DNA of 64,000 nt from Streptomyces sannanensis (GCF_039536205.1 NZ_BAAAYL010000001.1:4216001-4280000), one strand, 5' to 3'. Shown: positions 1 through 8,641, numbered from the stretch's first letter. Numbers and translations: made by a program. Notes: generated from the letters alone by a model not told the origin.

Positions 1-735
1 CTGGCGGGCGATGGCCTTGCCGACCGCGGTCGAACCGGTGAAGGCGACCTTGTTCACGTCCGGGTGGGCGACCAGCGCGGCGCCCGTGTCGCCGTAACCG
101 GGGAGGATGTTGACGACACCCTTGGGCAGTCCGGCCTGGCGGCAGATGTCCGCGAAGAACAGCGCCGACAGCGGGGTCGTCTCGGCGGGCTTGAGCACCA
201 CCGTGTTGCCGGTGGCCAGCGCCGGGGCGATCTTCCACGCGAGCATCAGCAGCGGGAAGTTCCACGGGATGACCTGGCCGGCCACGCCGAGGGGCTTCGG
301 CGAGGGGCCGAAGCCGGCGTGGTCGAGCTTGTCGGCCCAGCCCGCGTAGTAGAAGAAGTGCGCGGCGACCAGCGGGAGGTCCGCGTCGCGGGTCTCCTTG
401 ATCGGCTTGCCGTTGTCGAGGGTCTCCAGGACGGCCAGCTCGCGGGAGCGCTCCTGGATGATCCGCGCGATACGGAAGAGGTACTTGGCGCGCTCCGAGC
501 CGGGCAGCGCGGACCAGCTCTGGAAGGCCTTGCGGGCGGCCTTCACGGCACGGTCCACGTCGGCCTCGCCGGCCTGGGCGACCTCCGACAGGACCTCCTC
601 GGTGGAGGGGGAGACCGACTTGAAGACCTTGCCGTCGGCGGCCTCGGTGAACTCGCCGTCGATGAAGAGGCCGTAGGACGGCGCGATGTCGACGACCGAA
701 CGCGACTCGGGTGCGGGTGCGTATTCGAATGCCAT
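1..735 (-). CDS. Aldehyde dehydrogenase family protein, N-terminal part (gene runs off the window)
   Basis: The first 245 residues of an NAD(P)-dependent aldehyde dehydrogenase are visible; the 3' half, with the catalytic cysteine, lies outside. Visible family signatures are VIPWNFPLLMLAWKIAPAL followed by GNTVVLKPAE (Rossmann-type cofactor site, about residues 150-180) and FTGSTAVGKAI near the window edge. The ATG at 735 follows the deoC stop by only 5 bp, so the two are almost certainly one operon. The inferred role is oxidation of an aldehyde, possibly the acetaldehyde released by DeoC, but substrate cannot be read from sequence. Family call is secure, substrate is inference. Confidence 0.95.
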   Translation of the reverse strand, partial: MAFEYAPAPESRSVVDIAPSYGLFIDGEFTEAADGKVFKSVSPSTEEVLSEVAQAGEADVDRAVKAARKAFQSWSALPGSERAKYLFRIARIIQERSRELAVLETLDNGKPIKETRDADLPLVAAHFFYYAGWADKLDHAGFGPSPKPLGVAGQVIPWNFPLLMLAWKIAPALATGNTVVLKPAETTPLSALFFADICRQAGLPKGVVNILPGYGDTGAALVAHPDVNKVAFTGSTAVGKAIARQ

Positions 736-740
736 GGTGA

Positions 741-1733
741 TCAGTCCACCGTCACGTAGTCGGGACCGGAGTAACGGCCGGTGCTGAGCTTCTGGCGCTG
801 CATCAGCAGGTCGTTCAGCAGGCTGGACGCGCCGAAGCGGAACCACTCGTTGGAGAGCCAGTCCTCGCCGACGGTCTCGTTGACCAGCACCAGGAACTTG
901 ATGGCGTCCTTGGTGGTGCGGATGCCGCCCGCGGGCTTCACGCCGATCTGCACACCGGTCTGCGCGCGGAAGTCGCGCACGGCCTCCAGCATGAGCAGCG
1001 TGTTGGCGGGGGTGGCATTGACCGCGACCTTGCCGGTCGAGGTCTTGATGAAGTCGGCTCCGGCGATCATGCCGAGCCAGGAGGCGCGGCGGATGTTGTC
1101 GTACGTCGACAGCTCACCGGTCTCGAAGATGATCTTCAGTCGGGCGGCCGTGCCGTCCTCGCGGACGCAGGCCTCCTTCACGGCGCGCATCTCCTCGAAG
1201 ACCTTCAGATAGCGCCCGGCCAGGAAGGCGCCACGGTCGATCACCATGTCGATCTCGTCGGCCCCGGCGGCGACGGCGTCGCGGGTGTCGGCGAGCTTGA
1301 CGCCCAGCGCGGCACGGCCGGCCGGGAAGGCGGTGGCGACCGAGGCGACCTTGACGTCCGCGCCCCGCAGGGCCTCCTTGGCGGTGGCGACCATGTCCGG
1401 GTAGACGCAGACGGCGGCCGTCATGGGGGTCGTGCGGTCCGTGGGGTCGGGGTTGACGGCCTTGGCGGCGAGCGCCCGGACCTTGCCCGGGGTGTCCGCG
1501 CCTTCGAGTGTCGTCAGGTCGATCATCGAGATGGCCAGATCGATTGCGTAGGCCTTGGCCGTCGTTTTGATCGAGCGGGTACCGAGTGACGCGGCGCGCG
1601 CTTCGAGGCCGACAGGGTCGACGCCGGGCAGCCCATGGAGGAAGCGGCGCAGCGCACTGTCGGACGCCGTCACGTCGGCGAAGGGGGCACCTCCCACGCC
1701 GAAGGCAGTGGGGGAGGGAGCTATGGGGGACAT
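741..1733 (-). CDS. deoC: Deoxyribose-phosphate aldolase
   Basis: Class I aldolase that cleaves 2-deoxyribose-5-phosphate to glyceraldehyde-3-phosphate and acetaldehyde in deoxynucleoside catabolism. The protein is 330 residues, the longer actinobacterial form. The Schiff-base lysine sits in ADFIKTSTGKVA, and GVKPAGGIRTTKDA carries the second conserved lysine. The ATG at 1733 (MSPIAPSPTAF) is chosen over upstream starts because the preceding residues are unlike the family. The 5' end contains a hairpin repeat module (1683-1716) read in frame as part of residues 6-17, so the extreme N terminus is probably a recent addition. First gene of an operon with the aldehyde dehydrogenase. Confidence 0.95.
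   Translation of the reverse strand: MSPIAPSPTAFGVGGAPFADVTASDSALRRFLHGLPGVDPVGLEARAASLGTRSIKTTAKAYAIDLAISMIDLTTLEGADTPGKVRALAAKAVNPDPTDRTTPMTAAVCVYPDMVATAKEALRGADVKVASVATAFPAGRAALGVKLADTRDAVAAGADEIDMVIDRGAFLAGRYLKVFEEMRAVKEACVREDGTAARLKIIFETGELSTYDNIRRASWLGMIAGADFIKTSTGKVAVNATPANTLLMLEAVRDFRAQTGVQIGVKPAGGIRTTKDAIKFLVLVNETVGEDWLSNEWFRFGASSLLNDLLMQRQKLSTGRYSGPDYVTVD
1683..1716. repeat. GC hairpin repeat module inside the deoC 5' end
   Basis: Sequence of the form gggggcacctcccac..gccgaaggc..gtgggggag. It folds into a hairpin and is the same module seen between genes at 3396 and inside hutH and the DUF255 gene. Here it is translated as the Gly/Pro/Ala-rich start of DeoC. Confidence 0.7.
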
Positions 1734-1955
1734 GGTCACCAGATGAGCATATCTACGCGCGTAGCGGCGTGTACAGGGCCCCACCTTTCCGCGAAGGTGG
1801 AGTGGTCCCCGTCACACGGCTGTGGCAGGGAGCGGACAGCTCCGTATTGCAAGATCAACAGATTTCTTTCTGCAGCCGGCCCGACCTCACCGGTCCCAGC
1901 CGAGAGACAGCGGCATGCGGCTCTTTCCCGTCCCCCCTGCACCAAGGGAGTCGTC

Positions 1956-2543
1956 ATGCGTAACGCCCTCCGCACCGCCATCGCCACCGCCGCCCTCGCC
2001 GGCGCCGCGATCGTTCCATTCGCCGCTGCGGGCAGTGCCTTCGCCGCAGTGCCCACGACCGTTGCCGCCGCCAGTGAGTACGACGGCAGGGAAGTACTGA
2101 TCGCCCCGGGCCGGCTGGCCGTCCTGCAGAACGGTGACCAGGGCCCCAAGGTGTGGGTGCGCGCGGTCGCCAAGGACTGGAAGCCCGGTGACGGCTGGGC
2201 CGGCCGGGTCCTCGGAACCCTGGACCCCGCCCACCCGACGCTCACCGTCGACGACCTGAGCCTGGAGCTGCAGGGCACCACCAGCACCGCCCCGGTGCTG
2301 AAGGTCACCGGCCCCGACGGCACCCACACGTACCCGCTGCCGACGGTGGACGCGGGCAGCCCCGGCCAGGGCCCGGTCACCCCCGTCGGCGAGAAGCTCG
2401 GCAAGCGCACCCTCGCGAACGGCGGTTACGCCGAGCTCTATGAGAAGGCCACCCGCCCCGAGCTGTGGCTGATCACCTGCGGCGACATCAAGGACGGTCA
2501 CCGGCCCGACAACATCATCCTGTATGCCGATCTGGTCGCGTGA
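1956..2543 (+). CDS. Secreted hypothetical protein
   Basis: A 195-residue protein with a clear Sec signal peptide: MRNALRTAIATAALAGAAIV followed by a small-residue stretch and a likely signal peptidase I site near AGSAFA-AVP. The mature part has no cysteine pair or catalytic motif I recognise; it contains a long Thr/Pro/Gly-rich middle and ends in a conserved-looking ELWLITCGDIKDG block. The start is supported by an AAGGGAG ribosome site about 7 bp upstream. A similar WLITC segment occurs in actinobacterial sortases (TLSTC-type catalytic motif), so a degenerate sortase-like fold is conceivable, but the Cys context is weak. Function unknown; extracellular location is a fair inference. Confidence 0.8.
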   Translation: MRNALRTAIATAALAGAAIVPFAAAGSAFAAVPTTVAAASEYDGREVLIAPGRLAVLQNGDQGPKVWVRAVAKDWKPGDGWAGRVLGTLDPAHPTLTVDDLSLELQGTTSTAPVLKVTGPDGTHTYPLPTVDAGSPGQGPVTPVGEKLGKRTLANGGYAELYEKATRPELWLITCGDIKDGHRPDNIILYADLVA

Positions 2544-2558
2544 GGCACAATCGGCGTC

Positions 2559-3149
2559 ATGACCCGCAGCTCCCAGCAGTCCGTCCAGCCGACCTATGCC
2601 GACCGGGCGTTCCGGTCGGGCCCGGGCCTCGCCGGCGGTGTGCTGGTGCTCGCCATCGCCGTGTGGTTCGGCGTCGACGCGATCGTCCGCGGGCACGGCG
2701 CCACCCCGTGGCTCGCGCTTTCCGCGCTGCTGTTCGTCGTGCCCCTGGTCTTCGCGTTCACGCTGCGGCCCGCGGTGTTCGTGGGCGCCGAGCGCCTGCG
2801 CGTGCGCAACCCGTTCCGCACGATCACGCTGCCGTGGGCGTCCGTGAAGGACGTCCGGGCCGCGTACTCCAGCGAGGTCTTCACCCAGGAGGGCGCGAAG
2901 TACCAGCTCTGGGCGATCCCGGTCTCGCTGCGACAGCGCAAGGGCGCGCTGCGCCGCGGGACGACGGAGCCGGGCGAGGCCCGGCTGGGGCCGAGCGACC
3001 AGGCGATCGCGGAAGTGCGCGAGATGGTCCGCGTCCACGCGGACAACCCGGCCGCACAGGGCGAGCCGGTGATCCGCTGGGCGTACGAGCTCATCGCCCC
3101 GATGGCGGTGGGCGCGGTGTTGCTGACGATCCTGGCGATCATCGGCTGA
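2559..3149 (+). CDS. PH-domain-containing membrane protein
   Basis: A 196-residue protein with two N-terminal membrane helices (about residues 25-45 and 50-68), a central bacterial PH-like segment (RPAVFVGAERLRVRNPFRTI then LPWASVKDVRAAYSSEV, about 70-105), and a C-terminal membrane helix ending LLTILAIIG. This arrangement matches the bPH_6-type proteins of actinobacteria. The start ATG lies 15 bp after the stop of the secreted protein, so cotranscription is likely. Role unknown; PH-like domains in this family are usually structural or ligand-binding parts at the membrane. Confidence 0.85.
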   Translation: MTRSSQQSVQPTYADRAFRSGPGLAGGVLVLAIAVWFGVDAIVRGHGATPWLALSALLFVVPLVFAFTLRPAVFVGAERLRVRNPFRTITLPWASVKDVRAAYSSEVFTQEGAKYQLWAIPVSLRQRKGALRRGTTEPGEARLGPSDQAIAEVREMVRVHADNPAAQGEPVIRWAYELIAPMAVGAVLLTILAIIG

Positions 3150-3248
3150 GCGGCCGACCGCCGCGCGCCTCGAGGATGGCTTGTCCGCCCCCTCGGCGGC
3201 GTGTGAAGGGGGCCGTGGAGGGGGTGCCGGCCGGGCCGTAAAACGTGA

Positions 3249-3495
3249 TGTGTGACGCGCGAACGTGCCGGTCGGCTGCACGGACCAGGAGTTCGCGCGG
3301 CGTACGGGGGTCCGGGGGGCCCCGGAAGGCGCGGCATGCCAGGCCCGGACGGTACCCCCGCAACGGCCACCGGCAGCAACCACCCAGCCCGTCCTGGGGG
3401 CACCTCCCAGCGGTAGCTGGGGGAGTTCGAGGACGGACACACCGGCCGGCCTGGACGGAGACTGGCAACCGGCCAGAGCGTGGCGCGCGTCAGCG
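3249..3495. repeat. Intergenic region 3150-3511 with degenerate repeat also present at 6135-6250
   Basis: No gene is supported here. The stretch starts near gtgtgacgcgcg and ends in a block (3450-3495) beginning cctggacggagactggcaac. A closely matching block, cctggacggagaccggcaac, lies at 6202-6248 in the same orientation. The two copies flank the phosphohexomutase-PNP gene pair. A hairpin module is nested at 3396-3425. Confidence 0.6.
3396..3425. repeat. GC hairpin repeat module (intergenic copy)
   Basis: gggggcacctcccagcggta followed by gctgggggag: arms ctcccagc and gctgggag pair around a short gta loop. This is the cleanest copy of the module found repeatedly in the window. It could act as a terminator-like structure for the converging PH-protein and phosphohexomutase transcripts. 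Confidence 0.75.
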
Positions 3496-3511
3496 ACCCG
3501 CACCCCGCACG

Positions 3512-5188
3512 TCAGATGCCCGCGGCCTCCGACAGGTCGGCCTTGATCGCGGTCAGGACCTGCGCGGCCGTCGCGCGGGCACCCGGCAGCGCGGCCTCGT
3601 CGGCGACCGGGATCACGACCTCCAAGTAGCACTTGAGCTTCGGCTCGGTGCCGCTGGGGCGGACGATGACGCGGGCCCTGAACGCGCCCTCGAGGTAGTA
3701 CCGCAGGCCGTCCGTGGGCGGAAGCGTTTCCGTGCCCTTCGTCAGGTCCTCCGCGGAGGTGACGGTGAGCCCGGCGAGCCGCGTCGGCGGCTGCTCGCGC
3801 AGGCGCCGCATCGCGTCGGCGATGACGGAGAGGTCCTCGACGCGGACCGACAGCTGGTCCGTGGCGTGCAGGCCGTGCTCGACGGCGAGGTCGTCGAGCA
3901 GGTCGAGCAGGGTGCGGCCCTGCTCCTTCAGCTCGCTCGCCAGCTCGGTGACCAGCAGCGCGGCCGTGATGCCGTCCTTGTCGCGTACGCCCTCGGGGTC
4001 GACGCAGTAGCCGAGCGCCTCCTCGTAGCCGTAGCGCAGCCCCTCGACGCGGGCGATCCACTTGAAGCCGGTGAGGGTCTCCTCGTACGGAAGACCGGCG
4101 GCCGCCGCGATCCGGCCGAGCAGCGAAGAGGACACGATCGACTCGGCGAACGTGCCGGTCGCGCCCCGCGCCACGAGATGCGCGGCGAGCAGCGCGCCGA
4201 CCTCGTCGCCGCGCAGCATCCGCCAGCCGCCCTCCACCGACGCGTCCGGCACGGCGACGGCGCAGCGGTCGGCGTCCGGGTCGTTGGCGATGACGATGTC
4301 GGGGTTCACGGCACGGGCGGCCTCGAACGCCAGGTCCATCGCGCCCGGCTCCTCCGGGTTGGGGAAGGAGACGGTCGGGAAGGCCGGGTCGGGGTCGGCC
4401 TGCTCGGCGACCAGCGCCGGCGGGGCGAAGCCGGCCCGGGCGAAGGCCGCCGTCAGGACCTCTTTGCCGACGCCGTGCATGGCCGTGTAGACGACCCGCG
4501 CGGTCCTCGGGGAGCCGGGAGCCAGCACCGCGTCCGTACGGGTCAGGTATGCCTCCAGGACCTCGTCGCCGAGGGTCTCCCAGCCGGACTCGGGGCGGGG
4601 CACGTCGTGCAGAGACCGCACCGCGGCGATCTCGGCGGCGATCTCCGCGTCGGCGGGCGGCACGATCTGTGAGCCTCCCCCGGATTCCATCCGGGGGGAC
4701 CCCCAGCCGAGGTAGACCTTGTAGCCGTTGTCGCGCGGCGGGTTGTGGCTGGCGGTGACCTCCACGCCGGCGACGGCGCCGAGGCGCCTGACCGCGTACG
4801 CCAGGACGGGTGTCGGCAGCGGCCGCGGCAACAGCGCGGCGCGCAGCCCGGCGCCCGTCATGACGGCGGCGGTGTCACGGGCGAAGTCCGCGGACTTGTA
4901 GCGGGCGTCGTAGCCGATGACGACGAGCCCGCCCTCCTGCCCCTTGGCCCGGAGGTACGCGGCGAGCCCCGCGGCGGCCCGGATGACCACGGAACGGTTC
5001 ATCCGCATCGGGCCCGCACCGAGCTCGCCGCGGAGGCCCGCGGTGCCGAACTGCAGCGTGCCGCCGAACCGGTCGGCGAGCTCGTCCAGGTCACCGGCGT
5101 CGATGAGCCTGCCCAGCTCGTCCCGGGTCTCGCTGTCCGGGTCCTCGGCCTGCCAGGTCCTGGCCTGTGCGATGAGGTCCTGTGTCAC
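3512..5188 (-). CDS. Phospho-sugar mutase (phosphoglucomutase/phosphomannomutase family)
   Basis: A 558-residue alpha-D-phosphohexomutase, full length for the family. The phosphoserine loop is VEVTASHNPPRDNGYKVY (about residues 142-160), the Mg-binding loop is NDPDADRCAV (about 300), and the C-terminal phosphate-binding loop is RPSGTEPKLKCY. The GTG start at 5188 has MTQDLIAQARTW after it, as in homologs. Beside PNP, a role in interconverting (deoxy)ribose-1- and 5-phosphate or hexose phosphates is plausible; specificity cannot be read. A hairpin module inside the gene (4670-4706) adds a Gly/Ser-rich loop, WGSPRMESGGGSQ, just after the active-site serine loop. Confidence 0.93.
   Translation of the reverse strand: MTQDLIAQARTWQAEDPDSETRDELGRLIDAGDLDELADRFGGTLQFGTAGLRGELGAGPMRMNRSVVIRAAAGLAAYLRAKGQEGGLVVIGYDARYKSADFARDTAAVMTGAGLRAALLPRPLPTPVLAYAVRRLGAVAGVEVTASHNPPRDNGYKVYLGWGSPRMESGGGSQIVPPADAEIAAEIAAVRSLHDVPRPESGWETLGDEVLEAYLTRTDAVLAPGSPRTARVVYTAMHGVGKEVLTAAFARAGFAPPALVAEQADPDPAFPTVSFPNPEEPGAMDLAFEAARAVNPDIVIANDPDADRCAVAVPDASVEGGWRMLRGDEVGALLAAHLVARGATGTFAESIVSSSLLGRIAAAAGLPYEETLTGFKWIARVEGLRYGYEEALGYCVDPEGVRDKDGITAALLVTELASELKEQGRTLLDLLDDLAVEHGLHATDQLSVRVEDLSVIADAMRRLREQPPTRLAGLTVTSAEDLTKGTETLPPTDGLRYYLEGAFRARVIVRPSGTEPKLKCYLEVVIPVADEAALPGARATAAQVLTAIKADLSEAAGI
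4670..4706. repeat. GC hairpin repeat module inside the phosphohexomutase gene
   Basis: Arms cccccggat and atccggggg (4677-4697) separated by 3 bases, within a longer gcctccc...gggggacc context that matches the intergenic module. It is in frame and encodes about 11 Gly/Ser/Met residues (about 162-172) just after the catalytic serine loop. Confidence 0.6.
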
Positions 5189-5226
5189 GTCTGCTCCCCT
5201 TTGCGCGGTTGCGGTGTTTCCGGGTG

Positions 5227-6051
5227 TCAGATGCGTTCCAGCACCCGGGCCAGCAGCGAACCCATCCGGGCGGCCGAGTCGCGGCCGGCCTGGAGGACCT
5301 CCTCATGGTTGAGGGGCTCGCCGCTCAGGCCAGCGGCCAGGTTGGTGACCAGAGAGATACCCAGGACCTCGGCGCCGGCCTCGCGGGCCGCGATGGCCTC
5401 CAGCACGGTGGACATGCCGACCAGGTCGCCGCCCATGACGCGGACCATGTTGATCTCGGCCGGGGTCTCGTAGTGCGGGCCGGGGAACTGGACGTACACG
5501 CCCTCCTCCAGCGTCTCGTCGACCTCCTTGCACAGCGCGCGCAGCCGCGGCGAGTACAGGTCGGTCAGGTCGACGAAGTTGGCGCCCACGATCGGGGAGG
5601 CGGCGGTGAGGTTGATGTGGTCGCTGATCAGCACGGGCTGGCCCGGGCGCATGCCCTCGCGCAGGCCGCCGCAACCATTGGTGAGCACGACGGTCTTGCA
5701 ACCCGCGGCCACAGCCGTACGGACACCGTGGGCGACGGCGGCGACGCCGCGGCCCTCGTAGTAGTGCGTACGGCCGAGGAAGACCAGCGCACGCTTGTTG
5801 CCGATCGCGTACGAGCGAATACGGCCGCCGTGGCCCTCCACCGCGGGCGGCGGGAATCCGGGCAGCTCGGTGACCGGGAATTCGGCCTCGGGGACGCCGA
5901 GGGCGTCGACGGCCGGTCCCCAGCCGGAGCCCATCACAAGGGCGACGTCGTGGTTCTCGGTGCCCGTCAGCTCGCGAAGGCGCGCGGCGGCCGCGCCGGC
6001 CGCGGCGTGGGGGTCGTCCTGGATGTGGTCCGGAGTAACAGATGCATTCAC
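5227..6051 (-). CDS. Purine nucleoside phosphorylase
   Basis: Phosphorolysis of purine (deoxy)nucleosides to free base and (deoxy)ribose-1-phosphate. The 274-residue protein is of the trimeric (class II, PNP/MTAP) type: [10 protein letters not shown] phosphate loop, GRTHYYEG, the purine-site segment [12 protein letters not shown] with E and N, and [13 protein letters not shown]. The GTG start at 6051 gives [13 protein letters not shown]; no ATG is closer. Its stop lies 38 bp before the phosphohexomutase GTG, so the pair is probably one operon. I leave the symbol empty because deoD/punA naming varies. Confidence 0.94.
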   Translation of the reverse strand: MNASVTPDHIQDDPHAAAGAAAARLRELTGTENHDVALVMGSGWGPAVDALGVPEAEFPVTELPGFPPPAVEGHGGRIRSYAIGNKRALVFLGRTHYYEGRGVAAVAHGVRTAVAAGCKTVVLTNGCGGLREGMRPGQPVLISDHINLTAASPIVGANFVDLTDLYSPRLRALCKEVDETLEEGVYVQFPGPHYETPAEINMVRVMGGDLVGMSTVLEAIAAREAGAEVLGISLVTNLAAGLSGEPLNHEEVLQAGRDSAARMGSLLARVLERI

Positions 6052-6134
6052 GTCGTCGAGGGTAACCGGTAATAGGTTACGCGCGTAGATGACTGAGTGA
6101 TCGTTGCCTTGTCGTTTCGGGCGAACATGTGTGC

Positions 6135-6250
6135 GGCGGGTGCGTGACGCGCAGCGGCTGTCGGCCGGTCCGGGGGGTGCCGCTCTCCGTGCATCGGCCA
6201 ACCTGGACGGAGACCGGCAACCAGCCCGGGCGTGGCTCGCGGCAGCGCCC
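6135..6250. repeat. Second copy of the degenerate intergenic repeat
   Basis: Begins near gtgcgtgacgcgc and ends in the block starting cctggacggagaccggcaac (6202-6248), matching 3450-3495. It abuts directly on the miniature inverted-repeat element at 6251. The stretch 6052-6250 upstream of PNP otherwise holds only its probable promoter. Confidence 0.6.
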
Positions 6251-6557
6251 AGTGCTGTGGCCGGGAAGGTTTGCCGGGTGGCTCGCGGCTCCCCCAGCGG
6301 TAGCTGGGGGAGCCCGCCAGGGTGCCCCCCGCCCCCAGGTGCGGTGCATCGCAAGGTGGAGGATCGCAGCTCGTACTTGTCCGTACTCGCGCGATGCCTC
6401 AACGGTGGGGGTACCTCCCGTGCCCGGAGAGCTACGGGGGAGGGTGCCGTGCCTGGGGGCACCCCTGGGGGCACCCCCAGCGGTAGCTGGGGGAGGTAGC
6501 TGGGGGAGGTAGCTGGGGGAGTGTCGCGAGCCGGTGAACCTTTCCGGTCACAGCACT
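6251..6557. mobile_element. Miniature inverted-repeat element, copy A
   Basis: A 307-bp non-coding element. The left end agtgctgtggccgggaaggt is an imperfect inverted match to the right end acctttccggtcacagcact. The arms extend inward over ggctcgcg and cgcgagcc. The interior holds several hairpin modules and three tandem copies of gtagctgggggag (6483-6521). No ORF of its own. The right tip overlaps the stop codon of the following gene on the minus strand. Three more copies are at 14259, 28518 and 45912. Confidence 0.75.
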
Positions 6558-6993
6558 AGCAGGGACGCTTGCGCAGCTCCATCACATAGTCGTGCGGCGC
6601 CCCCGCCGACTCCGCCGCGTCCGCGATCTCGCCCAGGTAGCGGGCCGAGGGCAGACCGCCTTCGTACGCGTTGAGGACGTACACCCAGGCGGCCTCCTCG
6701 CCGTCCAGGGTGTGCACCCGGACCCGCATACGGCGGTAGATGTCGAGACCGACACCCTCCCAGCGGTCCATGGAGTCCTCGTCCATCGGAGCGATGTCGT
6801 ACAGCGCGACGAAGACCTGCGAGCGGGGCGCCTCGACGATCGTGGCGAGCGCGCCCTCCCAGCCCATCTGCTCCCCGCCGAAGGTCAGCCGCCAGCCGTT
6901 GAGCCAGCCGGTTCCACGCAGCGGGGAGTGCGGAGCGCGGCGGGTCATGAGCCGCGCGTCGAGGTTGCCGGCGTACGCGGCGTAGAGCGACAT
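6556..6993 (-). CDS. Gamma-glutamylcyclotransferase-like (AIG2/GGCT fold) protein
   Basis: A 145-residue single-domain protein. The N terminus MSLYAAYAGNLDARLM matches the glycine-loop signature (Y-x-x-Y-G/A-x-N/S-L) of the GGCT fold, and the body has the family's LPSARYLGEIADAA ending. Members cleave gamma-glutamyl amines or are of unknown substrate; the conserved catalytic Glu cannot be placed with certainty. Its stop codon overlaps the tip of the miniature element at 6251-6557, so the last residues (KRPC) may have been replaced by the insertion. Monocistronic and divergent from the flavoprotein gene. Confidence 0.85.
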   Translation of the reverse strand: MSLYAAYAGNLDARLMTRRAPHSPLRGTGWLNGWRLTFGGEQMGWEGALATIVEAPRSQVFVALYDIAPMDEDSMDRWEGVGLDIYRRMRVRVHTLDGEEAAWVYVLNAYEGGLPSARYLGEIADAAESAGAPHDYVMELRKRPC

Positions 6994-7196
6994 GCTGTCG
7001 AGGGTACGGGAGGGACGTGATTCGTTCCCCCCGCTGCCGGTTCCGCGCTACCGAGCCCCGTGGTTGCGCGCTGGCGAGCCCCGCGACTTCGTGTTCCCGA
7101 GCCCCGAGGGAGAGGCATCTTGTGGCGTGCGGGACAATGAAGTACGTACTGCATGCCCCCGGGGCATCCCCCGGCGACTACGCGAGGCGGACTTCC

Positions 7197-8636
7197 GTGA
7201 CCCGGATCGTGATCATCGGTGGTGGACCCGGCGGCTACGAGGCGGCCCTCGTGGCGGCCCAGCTCGGCGCGGAGGTGACCGTCGTCGACACCGACGGTCT
7301 CGGCGGGGCGTCGGTTCTGACCGACTGCGTGCCGTCGAAGACCCTCATCGCGACGGCCGAGGTGATGACCAACTTCGATTCCTCGCACGAGGAGCTCGGC
7401 ATCATCGTCGCGGACGACACTCCGCCGCTGGAGCAGAAGGCCAGGATCGTCGGCGTGGACCTCGGCAAGGTCAACCGCCGTGTGAAGCGCCTCGCCCTCG
7501 CCCAGTCCCATGACATCACCGCTTCCGTCACCCGGGCCGGCGGCCGCGTCGTGCGCGGCCGCGGCAGCCTGGAGGGCCGGCAGGACGTGGACGGCTCGCG
7601 TACGGTCGTCGTCACCGCCGCGGACGGAACCCAGGAGCGGCTCACCGCCGACGCGGTCATCATCGCGACGGGCGGCCACCCGCGGGAGATCCCGGACGCG
7701 CAGCCGGACGGCGAGCGGATCCTCAACTGGACCCAGGTCTACGACCTGGAGGAGCTCCCCGAGGAGCTGATCGTGGTCGGCTCCGGCGTCACCGGCGCCG
7801 AGTTCGCGGGCGCCTATCAGGCGCTCGGTTCCCGTGTCACGCTCGTTTCCAGCCGTGATCGTGTTCTGCCGGGCGAGGACCCGGACGCCGCGGCCGTGCT
7901 GGAGGACGTCTTCCGGCGCCGCGGCATGAACGTCATGGCGCGGTCCCGCGCCGAGTCCGCCAAGCGGGTCGGCGACCGCGTCGAGGTCACGCTCTCCGAC
8001 GGCCGGGTGATCTCCGGTACGCACTGTCTGATGGCCGTCGGCGCCATCCCCAACACGTCCGGCATGGGCCTGGAGGAGGCCGGGGTCCGGCTGAGGGACT
8101 CGGGCCACATCGTGGTCGACCGGGTGTCCCGTACCTCCGCGCCCGGAATCTACGCCGCGGGTGACGTCACCGGCGTCTTCGCGCTGGCCTCGGTCGCGGC
8201 GATGCAGGGCCGTATCGCGATGTACCACTTCCTCGGCGACACGGTGGGCCCGCTGAACCTCAAGACGGTCTCCTCGAACGTCTTCACCGATCCCGAGATC
8301 GCCACCGTCGGCTACACCCAGGCCGACGTCGACGCGGGTGTGATCGAGGCCCGGGTCGTCAAGCTGCCGCTCCTGCGCAACCCGCGCGCCAAGATGCAGG
8401 GCATCCGCGACGGTTTCGTGAAGCTCTTCTGCCGCCCCGGCACGGGCATCGTGGTCGGCGGAGTGGTCGTCTCGCCGCGCGCGAGCGAACTCATCCATCC
8501 CGTCTCGATCGCGGTCGACAACAATCTGACGGTCGAGCAGATCGCCAACGCGTTCACCGTGTACCCCTCGCTTTCGGGCTCGATCGCCGAGGTGGCACGT
8601 CAGCTGCACACCCGGAAGCTGTCGGGCGAGGCGTGA
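7197..8636 (+). CDS. NAD(P)H-quinone dehydrogenase / LpdA-type flavoprotein
   Basis: A 479-residue member of the pyridine nucleotide-disulfide oxidoreductase family: FAD loop IVIIGGGPGGYEA at the N terminus, NAD loop IVVGSGVTGAEFAGAY, FAD-ribose motif YAAGDVTG, and the C-terminal dimerisation domain. The usual redox disulfide (GGTCxxxGC) reads GGASVLTDC, so only the second Cys (C44) remains and Ser replaces the first. This resembles mycobacterial LpdA (Rv3303c), which works as a quinone reductase rather than a lipoamide dehydrogenase. Start chosen at GTG 7197, directly before the FAD loop; an in-frame ATG at 7137 would add 20 residues. Confidence 0.9.
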   Translation: MTRIVIIGGGPGGYEAALVAAQLGAEVTVVDTDGLGGASVLTDCVPSKTLIATAEVMTNFDSSHEELGIIVADDTPPLEQKARIVGVDLGKVNRRVKRLALAQSHDITASVTRAGGRVVRGRGSLEGRQDVDGSRTVVVTAADGTQERLTADAVIIATGGHPREIPDAQPDGERILNWTQVYDLEELPEELIVVGSGVTGAEFAGAYQALGSRVTLVSSRDRVLPGEDPDAAAVLEDVFRRRGMNVMARSRAESAKRVGDRVEVTLSDGRVISGTHCLMAVGAIPNTSGMGLEEAGVRLRDSGHIVVDRVSRTSAPGIYAAGDVTGVFALASVAAMQGRIAMYHFLGDTVGPLNLKTVSSNVFTDPEIATVGYTQADVDAGVIEARVVKLPLLRNPRAKMQGIRDGFVKLFCRPGTGIVVGGVVVSPRASELIHPVSIAVDNNLTVEQIANAFTVYPSLSGSIAEVARQLHTRKLSGEA

Positions 8637-8641
8637 GAAGC

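Noticed and set aside
1956..2543. Secreted protein at 1956 as an active class E/F sortase
   Set aside because: A WLITCGD segment recalls sortase motifs, but no conserved His (H-G) block or final Arg in the right context is convincing, so it is left as hypothetical.
3139..3468. 109-codon minus-strand ORF downstream of the PH-domain gene
   Set aside because: It consists of the intergenic repeat and the hairpin module and has no protein-like segment.
1887..4061. 724-codon minus-strand frame from the secreted-protein gene into the mutase gene
   Set aside because: It crosses three real genes and intergenic repeats and has low-complexity Arg/Gly composition.
6483..6521. Possible CRISPR-like direct repeats
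   Set aside because: The 13-bp units are directly adjacent without spacers and lie inside a miniature inverted-repeat element; no cas gene is near.
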